Of a stretch of 64,000 nucleotides of DNA, positions 12,901 to 27,900 are shown piece by piece. The position numbers and the translations under genes are program-made. The notes beneath the pieces were generated by a model. That model searched no databases. It worked only from the letters and a program-made list of their open reading frames with translations, and was not told the origin of the DNA. The stretch comes from Lagopus muta (Eukaryota > Chordata > Aves > Galliformes > Phasianidae). Every line of letters begins with the position of its first letter. Position 1 is the first letter of the stretch. The stretch covers positions 54,659,883-54,723,882 of the forward strand of contig NC_064436.1 of the NCBI RefSeq assembly GCF_023343835.1. The letters run 5' to 3'.

Positions 12901-15900
12901 AGGCCTGCCTAGAGTTCTACATCTGGATGTGGAGTCCTCAGCATAAGATAGGCCTGTTTGAGGAGGACCACAGAAATGATCCATGGGGTGGAATGTCTTC
13001 CCTGCAAATATGGGCTATGAGAACTGGGGCTGTTCAGCCTCGAGAAGAGGCGGCTTTGAGGAGACCTGATAGTGGCCTTTCAGTATCTAAAGGGGGGCTG
13101 TAAGAAAGAAGTGGACAGACACTTGATTCCTTGTGATTCCTTGACAGGGGGAAATGGTTTCAAACAAAAATAGAGGAAGTTTGAATTGAATATAACAAAA
13201 AAGATTTATTACACTAAGAGCGGTGAGACACTTGCACAGGTTGCCCAGAAATGTCCTTGGAGATGTTCAGAGTCTGGATGGGGCTCTGAGTAATGTGATC
13301 TAGCTGTAGATTTCCCTGTTCATTGCAGGGGAGTTGGACAAGGTGACCTGTGAAGGTCCCCTCCAACTCAAATGATTGTGTGATTTAATGAGCACCTTTT
13401 TCACATTACCTGCAACCTCATGAAAGTATGAAAAAATATGCTAGCATTAGTATTCGTTTTGTTAATAGTGCTCAAATATAAACAGCTTGAAAATACAGAA
13501 GGTGGGCCAAGGTGGCCCTTTAAATAGTTAAGCGATGCTTAATTTTGAGTGTCTGTTTCATGTTGTAGTGCATAATCCTTTTATTTACTTGTCATGTAAA
13601 TTTCTTTCTCTTTTTATTTTATTTTATTTTATTTTTTGCTTTTGACTCCCCAGGTGGCCTAGAACGTTGGCAGGCATCACAGCATACCTACTGTGTACAC
13701 GTTACTCTGCTGGCAGTGGGATATATCCTGGCAACTCGCAAGATGAGAGAAGAGCTTGGCGCAGATGTGACAGGGGAGGGTACTGGGCAGAAGAGGACTA
13801 CTCTAGGTGCCAATATGCAAATGATGTAACCCGAGTTCTTTACATGTTCAATCAGGTAATCTGTGCACTTCTATAAAATCACAATTTTTGATGAAAATAA
13901 AAACTCTGAAGTCTGTCATTTCTTTTAAGTACGTAGCACTGGTGGTCTGGCTGAATTGTGATAAATGGGTATTTCCTGAGTATGATGGAACTTGTAGATT
14001 TATGTTGAGTGATCTACTTTGGCTGTCCTCAGATTAAATGTATCAGGAAATTTTTATTCTTGTGTGTTTGTGTAAAGCGTAAAGAGAATTGAATGGTACA
14101 AGTAATAAATGTATTTGTCAACTGGATGCCTTATCCTGCATATGTACTACAAGGAAACATTTTTATTTTTAACAGAGAAAAGCTTCTGTAATTATAATAG
14201 TATAAAGTGGACAAATTCTGCTCAGTTCTGGCACAGTACACCCATAATTGTTTTTGTGGATAATGGGAGTTAACTAGGGATAGTAAGAATTAATGAGACT
14301 TTTCTAATCTGATAGAATTTATAAAGATTTTTTTTAGCATTTTTTAGATTTTTTTTAGTTATGAAATATTTGCATTCCAAATTCCTTTTCACACTTATCT
14401 CCAGTTTATGTACATCATTGCAAAACAGCATGTGTAAATGTTCCATGTATAGGCACTGCATTGTATAATACTCCATAAACCCTTGAGCCCTCTGGTTTGA
14501 GCTTGATGTTCTCCAGTGTGTCGTATCACCAACACCTGTGCAACAGATGGATGCAGGGATGTCTGAGAATGTTTTGTTATGATCTACACTGTAGTACATT
14601 GTTGCTGACCTGCTCCCTCTCTACTTACCACTGCATATTTAGTAGCTTTTACTTTCCCACTCTGGTCCAGAGGATCTGTGAACAGTGATGTGGGATATGT
14701 AGGAGGAGGAGGAAGGGAGAAAGCTGTATGTTGTGGCCCAGGGAGATTGTGAGGAAATGAGGGTCAGCTTCTTCACCCACCTAATGAGCAACAGAACTAG
14801 AGAGTGTGGTCTCCAGTTGGCTATTAGGAAAAATTTCTTCTCTGGAAGAGTGGTGAAGTGCTGGAATAGACTGCCTAGGGAGATGGTTGAGTCACGATCC
14901 CTGAGGGTGTTCAAGGAGCAATTAGATATTGTAACAAAAGGCACGGTTTAGTGAGGAAATACTGGTGACAGTTGGACTTGGATGATCTTGGAGGTCTTTT
15001 CCAGCCTTGGTGATTTGGTGATTCTGTGAACTATTTTGCAGTGTAGCTTTGCGTTCCTGGCACTTGGAGGTGCAGCCTTTGGCTGTCACATGAAAATATC
15101 AGGATTGAAATGTGAAGTCATGGTGGTGCTCTGTGTCCGGTTAGCAGGTGGGAGGTGTTGCCCCACTGGCGGACACAGCAAGATTGACTATTTGCTTACT
15201 GAGAGCTTTAATGAAACTGGGTTGTGTTTTTTTTTTTAACCCTGGAAGTTTATCCAGCAGCACCTGTAGCAGGGCAGTGGTATAGACTGTGTATTACCAC
15301 CCAAATTTGGAGCTGCAGTTTTTTCGGGTTATAGAAGAATTTGCCAATTTAAAATAGGGGCATCAGAATGGTATTCTGGTTTCAGAAAAGCACAAGTATG
15401 ATTTCCATGTGTGGAATTGGTGACTGCTTCTATTATCTGCTTTAAAAGTACAGGGACAGGTGTGTACTACAGTGAAACAGATTTCCATTTTTTTCCTCAA
15501 AGTGAGAAGAGTGCCATTTTTTGATTTCTGAGACTGATTTTTACTCATTAGAGCCTTCCTCATTGTATGTGTAGTAGGTTTGGCAGTCTTTTTAGCACAA
15601 AAGTTTATCACTTCACTGAGACGTATTAGATGTTTTAATGATATTATAAGCATCATTAGAGTCTTTGTACACAAAGATAGTTGATGAGCTCTTTTGAACG
15701 TTAGAACTCTGCCGAGAAATTTAAATCAAATAGGGGCCTACGTTTAAAATGGAAGAAAATCTTTGTAACGTAAGTTTATATTTCACTGTTATTGTTTTTC
15801 CTTTATTCAGATATAGTTCTAGGTGGAGAGAAATTCATGTTTTAAGTTCAAAGAAATTATAAAAAATACCTGAACTTGAAAGTTTTCATTGTTCAATGTG

Positions 15901-18900
15901 TATTATGACCTCGAACTGTGAGTCACATACTTACATTGTAAGTAGTGTTTTGGAAAAAAATAATCTTCCATTAATTGCATTCAAATCCATGTATATGGAC
16001 TAAGACCTGCAGGGACTGATGTACAGCTATGCTTATGTGGCAGATTACAAATACAGTGGGACAGACTGAATGTTTGTACACCAAAAATTGGAGAGGCAAG
16101 ATGCTTCTTGTTTGGATTATAATGGATAAACAGCAACTGAACATGAGCTGATAACATTTGCACAGCATTCTACTGTACTATACGAAATTTGCTGGTTTTG
16201 GTCCCTGCTAGCTCAGGTATTTTGGAGTTAGGTTTTGCTTAGTGGTGAAGAGTTTTTTTAACCTGGTACTTATTTCAGAAATTAAGCAATTGAGCTTTGT
16301 CATAGAAATAATCTGTCTTGGGTTTGATTTTTTTTTTTTTTTTTTTTTGTGCAAGTTCCATTATAAACACTTCTAGTAATTATAGAATCAAGAGAATGCA
16401 ACAGCAGTGGTGCGTTAGAATTTTTTTTGGCTTCTCTTGCTTTGAAACACCATGTTTTAGGAGTTTCACATTACTCAAGCTGTCATGCAAAACAGAATAA
16501 GCTTTTAACGGCACTGTCATTTTTGCTCTTTTTGGTAAAAATAATAACAATAATAATCTCCTTTCTAAGACAGTAAGACAAAATAAAATTTAAGGCCGCA
16601 AGTCTTGGTTCTTCAGCATGTTAGAGAATGCGTTGCTAGCAGATAGGGTAGTAGTTCCTAGCTACTTAAACTGAACTCTCCTGTGATCCCTGGGGGGTTT
16701 GTTATTCTTTTTGGGAAAATGCTGGTTTGTGAATTGCTGAAGTGTTTTCCTTTGTCTTGTACTTAAGCATTTTTAAAAAGTGAACATCGTTTCTTCTTTG
16801 TGTAGATGCCGCTCAACCTCACTAATGCATTGGCGACAGCAAGACAGCTTTTGGCTTACACTGTTGAAGCAGCAAATTTTTCTGATAAGATGGATGTTAT
16901 TTTTGTGGCTGAAATGATAGAGAAATTTGGAAGATTTGCAGAAAAGTACAAAGAGGTAACTGGATAACTTGCCATTGCATAAAAATAACCAGTGTCCTAA
17001 AGTATTCTGAGCAGTGAAGCCTTCTCAACAGTAGATACAGGCACCGAGTTAGTGGTTTATCAGATTCTATCCCATTTTTTTGTTTGTTTAGTAGGTCTCT
17101 GAAGTTGCTGACCCATGGTCACAGACTTTGCATTCGCGCTGAGATCATCCAGCATTCACTGGACCTGTAATGTGAGTAACACCTCTGGTCAGCACTGGAG
17201 CAGGGAGATAGGTACAGTAAGTCTGTTTTTATTTAATATGGAGTGGGTCACACAGGTTTTCATTGGTCTGTTCTTATCTAAAAAGATGAATAATGAAAGC
17301 CTCAGAGATCCTCTCAATAATGAATAAAACAAGACTTATGTTCTCCCCTCCCACCATGGTAGGATGTCTTTATTCAGTATTGAGCTGTATCTCTAAGGTT
17401 TTCAGAATTCCTACAGTTTGAAGGATAAGATAAGACATTAAAATAAAATCTTAGAGAACGCTCATTGTTGGGGAGAAAAGTGCGAGTGATGAAATAGTCC
17501 CACCGGTGGGCAGGAACTCTCTGTTTCACTGCTGAACAGAGGTTTAAATTGATCTCACTCTACAGTGCATGTTGGGCAGTTGTTGATTACAATGCCTTGC
17601 ACAAAAAAAAAAGCCAAATTTTCCTCTTCACCTCTCAGAAAAACATAAATGCTGGCTGTAAATTCTTCATAGAACTCCTTGGAGAATTTTCAGTCTACAA
17701 TTCATTTTTACAATCATAGCTTGCAATTTTTTTTGGTACATCTTACAATTATACAAGCAGTTCATTAAATGGCTGATATTTGTATTCAGCTGAAAGCATT
17801 TTAGAATGCTGTGCCATTAGTTACATAATAAGGATACTCTCTTCTACAGACAATAAATCACAGCTGAGAGCTTCACTATCTGGCATGTTTGAAGGTAATA
17901 AATGATATGGAGAAGAAAAAGTTAAATTTTTTGGTAATTTCACACATATCCTTGATGTTCTTTTATCTTAACTGGTTTGATTTTATATCAACCTTGTTTT
18001 AATTTGTTGAAAGGATGTGAGTGCAATTTCAATTAATACTCTACTAGTTAGGAAGACTGACATGTTTCTTGTTAGTGTCTCAGTCTGCAGACTCTTTTTA
18101 ACTGTGGATATGATTTTGTGGTCACTTCAGTTTGCATTACAGTGGGCTATTCTGAAATATAAATACTGTAAATGGTAAAATGTTTCAGGGTTTTTTTTTT
18201 TCATGTGAAAAGAAGAAGCTGAAAACACTCAACGTTTTCAGTAGATTGTCATAAATTAGATTGCAGTTTGAAAAACTTACACATACCTTAAAGTGAAAGA
18301 ATAATACGCAATATTTAAAACAGGAGTCCTATGATTTCAGGATCTTAACACTGATAATGTGTTGTAAAAACACCATCTGTAGATGTATAGGGCATGGTAC
18401 CTATTTTAAAATAATAACGAACATCTTCATTAATTTAAGTTAGACCTATTCTTGAGAATTCAACAAAAAGTGCTTCAGCCTGTAGATTTTGCACAATGCT
18501 GTTTGATAGTTTTTGAGTTTTTAATGTCTATAGGTTCTGTTCCTAAAAAATCAGTTCCTAAAACAGTGAATATTTTTATATTAGCATTTTTGCCCTTACT
18601 TTAAAAGATTTTTAAAAAGGAGAACAATCTGCTGTGTTCTAACCTTGCTAGCAATGCTCTTAAAAGTACAAAGGGTAATTTAAAAAAAAAAAAAAAAACA
18701 AAAAAAACAAAAAACAAAAAACTTCCGGATGTGAGGGAGGTCTTTTCCATACCTAACCTTGTATTCTTTATGTAGAAAATTCGTCACAAAGTTTAGTCTC
18801 TGAAAATGGCTTTTCATTCAATTCAGAGTGCATGCATTTTCACTTCTGGTGTAGCATTTGCCGCTTCCTAAAATGCTGCGAAAAATCCAGTGTAGATGCT

Positions 18901-21900
18901 TGATGGTTGTTGTGTACATAAAGGAATTCAGTTTGTTGGTTTGTATTTCGTCATACATAAGACCAGGTAAGATATGTGAGCAACAACTTCATAACAGTGT
19001 AACTAGCGGCTTTGAAATCAACTCTGTACCTGTGGTTACTTGCCATCATTCGTGAATAGCTTGTGACCTAACACTGACAGTGTAAAACTAATGATATGCA
19101 AGGAAAGAATCAAAGAAAGGCATAGCCAAAGGAAGAGGAGTGGAAGGATTGTGTGCAAGTTATTCCTGTATTACTCTGTTCCTTTTTTTTCTACCCAATG
19201 TGTAAACTATACCATAGCCGATTTATGGTTGTTTTTATTTTAGGTTTGAATTTGATTGTAAATTGTTTTTTTAAACAATTAGCAGAGTAGAATGTGGAGT
19301 ATTATACCTTTGAATCTTAATAAAATACCTGCATTTTTCATGTTTTTATTCTGTAAGTGCACGGTAAATATGCAAATTGCATTGGTGTGATATTTGAGTG
19401 TTGATGTTGAGAAGTAGTATTGCATATTCTGGTGATTATTCTCCTTGATGTATGTTATTGAAAATGCAAAATAACCATATTTCTTTTCCCTGTTAGCTTG
19501 GCGATGTGATGGTGGATATAGCAAGTAACATTATGTTAGCTGATGAACGTGTTCTGTGGATGGCACAAAAGGAATCCAAGGCTTGCACTAGAATTGTACA
19601 GTGTCTGCAAAAAATTGCTATGTATCGGCTTGCAAATGGAGCTCAAGTTTATTCTACTGTAAGTATGGATTTGTTTAGAAAATGTTTTGTTGATTATTTT
19701 TCCTTGTTTAATAGAACTTGACGTTATCTAAAATGTGTGCTGTTCTTTTGTGGAGAAGAGAGTAGAAATATTCTGAGTTCCCTACCAGATACATATGAAT
19801 AGGATTGCTTTTTGGTTGTTTTTTTCTTGCATACTGTTTCAGTTGAGAATCTCTTACAGGTTATTTGTTATTCTTCCTGTAATGCATATGTTTTTATTAA
19901 ATTTTTGTTGCTGTTGTTGTTACAGTATTCTCCAAATATTGCTCTTGAGGCTTACGTAATAAAGGCTGCTGGGTTCACTGGGATGACGTGCACCGTATTT
20001 CAGAAAGTGGCCACATCAGACCGTACAGGACTCAGTGATTATGGCAGAAGAGATCCAGATGGAAATCTAGATAAGCAACTAAGTTTTAAGTGCAATGTTT
20101 CAAATACGCTGTCAAGTCTGGCTTTGAAGGTTGGATATTCATTGTTTATCCCACTGTTATCTTTGTAATGATATAATAAATATGAATCACTTGGAAAGCA
20201 ATTTCTAATATTAAAGTAGCATTCTTATGTAATCCAGAATGACTGTGACAAAGGATAATTAAAATGAGAAGGAGTAATGTAGCTTGATTTTGGAATAATT
20301 TCTTAACGGACGCACTTCTTAATGAATAGGTGTGGTTTTCCTTTTTAAAACATGTTAAGTGGAAAGATTCATTGTTTCAAAAGTAGGGAAACTGAAATTC
20401 TCCCTAGGTCATAGTAGCTATTGCCTCTTATTTTGCTGTATTTTCTCCTTCATTACATATTAAATTACATATCAATCAACATACAGTGTTAATTCAACTA
20501 GAAAATGGTACATGTGCATGGACTTGAAAGGGTCACTTTATTAGTATGTGTATTTTAGGCATGTGTATTCATTTTAGGTGTGTACGTGCCCACACAAATG
20601 CACATCTGTGTATCAGAATGATAGAATGGCTTGCACACTAATTTGCTTTTACACTTAATGAGCTTGAACATCACTGCAGGATCTGTGTATAAAATAATGG
20701 TGTAATTCTGTACAATTTACAGGCATGCTCCCTTACCATAGTTTATGTACAATGTAACAAAGCCTTATTGGGTAGAGTGCTTCATTTTCTATGACAGTGA
20801 TGTGCAGTTACAGGAAATTGTGCTTTGCTGTATGTATGTGTTCTCACCTGGCCTTGGTTACTGCTTCTAGTTGCCAGAAGTGTGGAAATTGTTGTAACAA
20901 GTTGCTGATTTCCATTTCAACTTTACCAGCTGTAACAATTAAGGCAATTACAGAGTCTTAGCACTTCTCCTTCCTTTTTAAGAAAGGGATAAGATTTTCA
21001 ATAGATTCGGGCCTTCTACTGCGGATTATTTGGAAGTGCTGTCAAATAAATTTGTTGCAGTGCTTTCATTTCTGACAGTGTTCAGGTGGAGGAGTTGTTT
21101 GTAAAGAAAATTTCACTTTGTCTTTAAAACTTTTACAATCTCTTTATTTCTAGAATACAATCATAGAGGCTTCTATCCAGCTGCCAGCTTCTCTTTTCAC
21201 CCAGAAGCAAAAAAGAGAAATCAGACCAGCAGATGAGTCTGTCTACAAGCTTCAGCTTATTGCATTTCGCAATGGAAAGCTTTTTCCAGCAACAGGAAAT
21301 TCAACAAACCTTGCTGATGATGGGAAACGTCGTACAGTTGTGACACCAGTCATTCTCACCAAGATAGGTTTGTTTTTTATATTATTACATTTTTATGATC
21401 TTTGAGACACTTTTGATGGCTTGTTTGCATCAAGTTTGTGCGTGTCTAAAAAATGAGAGATTTTTTTTTTAGCACTTAGCTAGCTGAGAAATTTATGTTC
21501 AACTGCATTTATTTTGTCATAGACGGTTTGAACCCAGCCAGTCACCATGTTCCTATAAATGTGACACTAAGGCGTATTGCACATGGAGCAGATGCTGTTG
21601 CAGCTCAGTGGGACTTTGATCTACTGAATGGACAAGGAGGGTGGAAGTCTGATGGCTGTCGCATTCTTCTGTCTGATGAAAACATTACTACCATTCAGTG
21701 CTACTCCCTCAGCAACTATGCAGTTTTAATGGTATGATACTTAACATTACATATTCTTTCTGGAACTTAAAAGTATTGGAACCACAACTGTTCTTTGTTC
21801 TTGCATTAAAGTAAGCATTCCCTTGTTCCTTTATTAAGAAAACAAGGCATAGAAATCTTCAGTTGCTGCTTCTGTAAATATAAGTTTTCATTCAAGGTGA

Positions 21901-24900
21901 GGTTTAAGAAAACTGTCAAAGTGGGATTAACTGCTGAGTATTTGAAATAAAAATAACTTTTAGGCAGAAAGTACTATACTATAGGAAAGAAATCATGCTA
22001 ATGAGCTTTAATCATATGTGCTTTTATGAACTTCAATCTAATAATGGCAGCTCAAAATAAAGAGCAAGTAATATTGGAGAAGTTGTTATTGTCTGCTGGA
22101 TAAAATTTATTAACATTATTAATGCTTCCCAGGTTGTTGGGTTGGCTTTTTGTGTGCTTTTTTGTTGTTGTTTTTGTTATAGTCCATAATTTGTAGCTGT
22201 TTTGTTACAAATAAGCTACTCACTTCCTAATATGTAGGTCCGTTACCAAAAGAAATTAGTTGAAAAGGTGAACAAATAAATAATTACTATCTAAAATAAA
22301 ACATTTTAAATGTTGTTTAAAACAGCATTATCTCAACTTGAATAGGTAACAAGTTCTAAAATATAATGGTAGCTGCTTAAAAAGGGAGAGAGGTGCCTTC
22401 ATTCCCTGCTGTTCACTTAGGAAGTAGGATTTATTCTTTGTTCCCAGAGCTCTTCAGTTTGGAATTTGGCCTGGGAAGCTTCCAGTTTATGGCCAGCGGC
22501 TGTTGACCTGCTCTGTCATCAGTGTGTATAAGATGTGATGCCATAAAAGTGGTAAACTAGTAAGAAACAGGGTGAAATTGTAAAAGCTTTAAGAAAGCAT
22601 TATGCTAACTTGCTGAATTTGTTGTCTTTAGAACTGAATTAAACTTCATCTGTAGGTATAGTATACGTTCAGAGAGAAGTTCTGCTTAAAGTTGGTCATG
22701 TTTCTGCCATCTGGAGGAAGAAAAATGAAGGACATACTTAATCTGCAGCTGTAAATGACTTTCTAAATTTATATATGGCACAATTGCATCAGTATCTACG
22801 TATATTGTGAGACATGTAGAAAACTGCTGACAATCAGAAGTCAAAAAAGAGTATGAGGCAGCTTTCATCCTTCTCTGCTAATGTCTGTCGTTGTGTGTGC
22901 TCAGAACTCCTTAAATATTATCTAATGTTCAAAGCATTAGACAGTAGAGACGAGAGGAGAGGATAGGTGAAAGAAGGAAGACCAAATCTTATTTGTTAAG
23001 CTGTTCCTTGCACATAGTTTAAAATACTGCAGAACCTCTGGCTCTCTAAGTAGCTGCTGAAGATGCTTTTCATAATGCCTGTGTATTATTTAACTGAAAA
23101 CTTAAAAAGGCCACAATAGCCTATTTTCTTAATAGACTCTCATAGTGGTACATAAGCCTGGATTCAGATCAGTGGCTTATAAGAAGTTTTTGGATTTTTG
23201 TTTTAGAAGTTTGGCTTTTAATTCTAGAGCTATCATTAACAAATACATCAAATACATAAACAGGAGTGGCAGCCAGGGGTCTGAAAGCAGTATTCATCAT
23301 CTTGGCTGGATGACTTCTGGCTAATAACCTGAGTTATTTAATTATTTATTCTTCTATACCTATTTAAAATAAAAGCAGATGTACTTGTATATCTGTATAC
23401 GTTTCAGAACATAATGTAAATTCCTTTCTGATAAGGGAGCTGTATTTGAGTGCCTGGTTTTTTTAATCTGGTGATCTAGAAACATAGAGCTATAAAAATC
23501 TGTATGTGTTTTGAAATTATTTGAACTACTGCTTAATAATAGAACAGATAACTAGGAGACTCATCAGAGCTCTCATTAGTGTGTATGTGTATATATACTT
23601 CTCATCCTGCAGTGGAGAGGAAAGTAAAAGCGGTGCTTCTGGAGAAGAAACCCAGTGCTGCTAGGCTGTAAAAACCCTAGTGTTCTTAATGTCAATAAAA
23701 CAACAGAAGAGATGACATTTTATAAACAAATTTTTATTTATGATCAGTTTAGCTCAGAAATAACATTTGCTTCCTCGCTCCTTTTTAGTAGATATGATGA
23801 AAAATTGACAGTGCGGTCAGAGTTCCATTGATGTAGTGGGCATTGGGTCCAGCTGAATTTTCTCAAACACTTTAGAAATTCATTTTAAATTCTGTAATTT
23901 TGTAGCTTTTGCTCTCTAAACTTATAATAAATGGTAGGTGGCATCATGCTACCTGTCACCAGCTTGGAAGCAGTGACTGGAGTTCTCCTAAGGTTTTTGT
24001 TCTCAATTGTGTAACATTACCTTCGCTCATACTTGTCACTGCAGTGTGGTCCTAAGGATCTCCAGGTGAATACTGGCGGGACCATGGGCAGCGTTAGGTT
24101 CTGATACCACTGGCTGCCTGAGTTGTAATGTTTTATGATCTTTTCCAGAGCGTTTTCTTCCAAGTGCTGAAAAAAAACCACCAAATATAAAAAAATCAAA
24201 CAGCAGTTTGATCAAATTTGTATCGAGGTTGGTGAGTTACTTAGCAATAACAAATTTATATTCTGATAAAAGAATTGAAGGAGTAGTGAATATACTGCTA
24301 ACTCTAATTTAATGGTAATTGTTGATTCAAGAACTCTTCTCCTGTCCATGAAATCAGATTACTCATCTAAACCTTAAAAATAGAATGTATATCACTGATT
24401 TTTCTCCAAAACAAGCTGAAGCTTCTTCCTAATGTTCTCTCTTTTTTGTGAAGGCTGAATTTGTTCTCCTTTCCTCAGCAGGCATTTGAAATTTGCACAA
24501 CTCTTGAAGTTTGAGTGACTCACCATTTGTAGCTAGAAGATATGTTTCTGTGTATGGTCTATTCCAGAAAGGAAAAAATAGACATGTTTGCCTAATACCA
24601 GTGAAAAAGCAGTTCATTCTGTGTCAGAAGGCACTGAAGCATTTTTCAAGTTTGTTACCATTAGGGAAACAGTCCTACTAAATTGTTTCAACTTGAGCTG
24701 AAACGTACCTACTACATAGAATTCTATTTTTTAGCTTCATAATAAGAAATCCGTTGCCTCTCAGTCTTCTCTGTTCAGCTCCAGAAAATTTGTCATCTTC
24801 GTACTATCCCAGTCGATAGCTCAATATAATGATGAGATTTCTTATTAGAATAACTAGTCCAATATAATAATATTGATTTTTTTTTTGACACATCTTTCTT

Positions 24901-27900
24901 CTCAGAGATCCAGCCTTTTCAGCCTCCATTGTATGCTTCACCTGTTGCACCATCCTGTGTGTGTCTGTCTTGTGCTAGGAGGCTCCCAGCTGAGTACAGT
25001 TCTGCACAGGTGGCTGCAGAGGGGAATGGCTTCTATTCACCTGTGTGTCATTTTCACTGGTACAGTGAAGTGTGGCCTTGGGCTGTAGTGTATGCTGCTG
25101 ACTTGTTTTCAAGTTCTGTCTACCAGCACCCCCAGGTTCTTCTTTCCTTGCTTTCTATTCAGTCCAGCACCTAGCCCATACTGTTGCATTCATGGGAGTT
25201 ATTTCATCCCAGATGCAGAACGTTCAGCTATTCCTTTGATGAAGTTCGTGATGTTTCCCAGCCAGCTTATCTCTGTCCTTAATATCCTCCAGCCTGCTCA
25301 TCTGCTCCCCAACTTCGGCATAATCTGCAAACTTGCTCAGGGTGGTTTCTCTTAAGTTGTCCAAGTTATTGTAGGTGCTAATCTTCACTGGAACACAGTG
25401 TTATTCTACACACTATACAAACTTAGATACATTTTAAAAATAATAAAATAGCTTTGTCAGAACCACTAACTTGTCTCTGTATTCCTACATACATGACATT
25501 TAAGCGTGCTTTAAAATATGACTGTGTTTATAGCGCTCAGCCAGAACAGGAGGTATTTGTGAGCTACCTTAACTAACTGGGGGAGACAGTGGGGACATAG
25601 CATTTTATCTGTAGGGTTCCTGTTGATTTTGTGTGTATATATATTTTTTTCCTCTGTCATTGCTACAGAATAAGGAGATGGACTAACGTTACTTCTGGTT
25701 TTGTTGTCAGGACTTGACAGAAGCTGAATTATATACACAGCCAGCTGATCTCTTGCATCCAGTAATTTATGCCACTGCAATGGTTTTGCTAATGTGTCTC
25801 TTGATGATCATAGTCAGCTATATATACCATCACAGGTATGAATAAAATTAAAGACTAAACTGCTTTCTTAGTGCTTACAACAACCTTTTCTTTCTGTTTT
25901 GAATGTGACATAGTGATCTGTATCCATGTTTTCCTATAAAATTTGTTGATGCAAACAAACTGTTAAGGAAGTAGCTATTTCATCTATTCTTTTTGGTGTG
26001 ATAATCTATGTCTTGTAACCTTGGGTTTCTTTAATCATTCTCTTTTCTTTTGTGGTGATGGAAATGACCACTCTCAAAAACGACAGAGAAATTAAACAAT
26101 GTTCTACTTTTTACATTTGTGTTGACATGAAAGCTTGGATCCTGACATTCTTTTGATTCAAGGCCAAAATAGTTGTATTAAACTGGTTAATAGGAGGGCG
26201 TGTTAATTTCTTGTAATGAAGTCCAGAGCTTGTTTGATTGCAAAATGCATGGTAGTCAAACAGTCATTAACAGTAATTACATCTCATTTAACATGACTGT
26301 ATATTTCGTTTCTGAAAGATGATAATGCAGCTGTGCTCTATGTTTTTATGTTGTCTAACTTTCTTTTTTTTTATTATTTTTTTTTATTTTTTTTTTTAAG
26401 TTTGATCAGGATCAGTGTGAAAAGCTGGCATATGCTGGTTAACCTGAGTTTTCACATTTTCCTGACGTGTGTGATGTTCATTGGAGGCGTAACTCAGACC
26501 AGGAATGCCAGCATTTGCCAAGCAGTAAGTAAACACAGAAGCAAAAGAAAATAAGTTGAAATTATTTCCAGAAAATAATGTTAAGATTTTAACTCTCCCA
26601 TTATTTTGCTAGGGAAAGTGAAACTTTAAATATGAAAACTTAATATTTTGAGGTTTATTTATTATAGCAGTGAACATTTTGGAATTGTGCTTAATGTCTT
26701 TTGAAAAAGTCAGGTACATTTAATACCACTATATTCATATACACCCCTTTGCCTCCTACAGACCAGCAGTACTGTATAGGCATTTTCATCAGAATGCTAA
26801 ATTTAGGTGAAGAATCACATTTTTCTACCTTAAAGATAAGAATCTGTTATTTGAAAACTGGAAAAATACTTCATAAGAGCAGCAGATCTTTTTAGCCAGA
26901 AATGCTATCACAGTGGTTGTTTTACCTTATCTTTTATTTTTGAGACTTACAGCTCTCTGTAACAGTTCTGTAATAAGTATGTGACATTTACAGACCATAT
27001 AAAAACTGCTTTCTGCAAATAGAAACATAATTATTTTTAGTGCCTCAGGATAACTTAAAAGGAGGAAATGAGAAGTGTTTGAAGTGGAAGACCTGTGCTT
27101 TCTCTAAACAAACAGCTTTTATCAGGTCTTCTCTTTTGTGATGATTGTTCTTGTGAGATTGAGCCATCTATCATTCCGTTGCCATGTTTCAGTTACGCAG
27201 TTGCTTCTTTGGAACAATGTCAGTGGAAATTTTTTGAAGTGTTTTCTTTTCCTCCAGTGACTCCTAAAAGTTTCTAATCCTTTACTGTAATGCTCCCTAG
27301 TGCTTTTGTTCAAATTTGCAACTATTAGATTGAGAGTTGAAAACATTGTAGCAAATTGTCTTTTCTTGAACTGAAATTTTGGAAATTCAAGTTTTATGCC
27401 AATCATACAGTAAATGGTAATTTTGTAGCTTGGTAAGCTATAAATGCTTAGGGGTTTATTTTTATTTTTTAAGGTTGGGATAATTCTCCATTATTCCACT
27501 CTTGCAACAGTACTGTGGCTGGGAGTGACATCTCGTAATATTTACAAGCAAGTAACCAAAAAAGCAAAAAGATGTCAAGATACTGATGAGCCACCACCTC
27601 CACCCAGACCAATGCTGAGGTGAGCCTGTTGTTTGAACAATGCCAGATCACCATGCTCATGTTCTGACTGGAAATTGTAAAGTCAATAGCATTTTTTTCC
27701 AAGCGCCATTCAAGCCTCTTCCAGACTTCTCTGTTTCCAAGAGTTGGTAGTGAGGATGAGGTGAAGGATGCTTGATCTTATGTTACTGTTTCAGCAATGC
27801 ATCTGAGGTTTTGACTGTGGCTTTAGGTTGGAACGCTTTCCTTTAAATTGCCATAGGGAAATGACTGGGGAGAACTGTTACCAGAAAATTAACAAAGACT

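Larger units (their letters stand above)
6479..13653 (+). other. ADGRA3: Largest ADGRA3 intron in the window, CR1-rich
   Basis: A 7.2-kb intron between the Ig and HormR exons. It contains the nested CR1 pair, a further antisense CR1 and the long sense CR1 just upstream of the HormR exon, plus T-rich tracts at about 9035-9057 and 11564-11584. About 6500-9390 shows nothing beyond AT-rich unique sequence. Confidence 0.85.
13856..19496 (+). other. ADGRA3: ADGRA3 introns flanking the first GAIN exon
   Basis: Introns 13856-16805 and 16956-19496. The first holds the CR1 at 14695-15030 and a T run at about 16327-16348. The second holds an A-rich tract at about 18680-18720 and otherwise unique AT-rich sequence. 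Confidence 0.85.
20130..25710 (+). other. ADGRA3: ADGRA3 introns between GAIN exon 3 and the TM1 exon
   Basis: Introns 20130-21153, 21368-21522 and 21732-25710. The last holds the reverse CTCF-like motif (22704-22717) and the antisense CR1 interior fragment. The remainder is AT-rich with no recognised element. Confidence 0.85.

Noticed and set aside
12705..13103. 132-codon open frame on the + strand.
   Set aside because: It lies over a sense CR1 fragment and its translation follows decayed CR1 sequence, so it is not a host gene.
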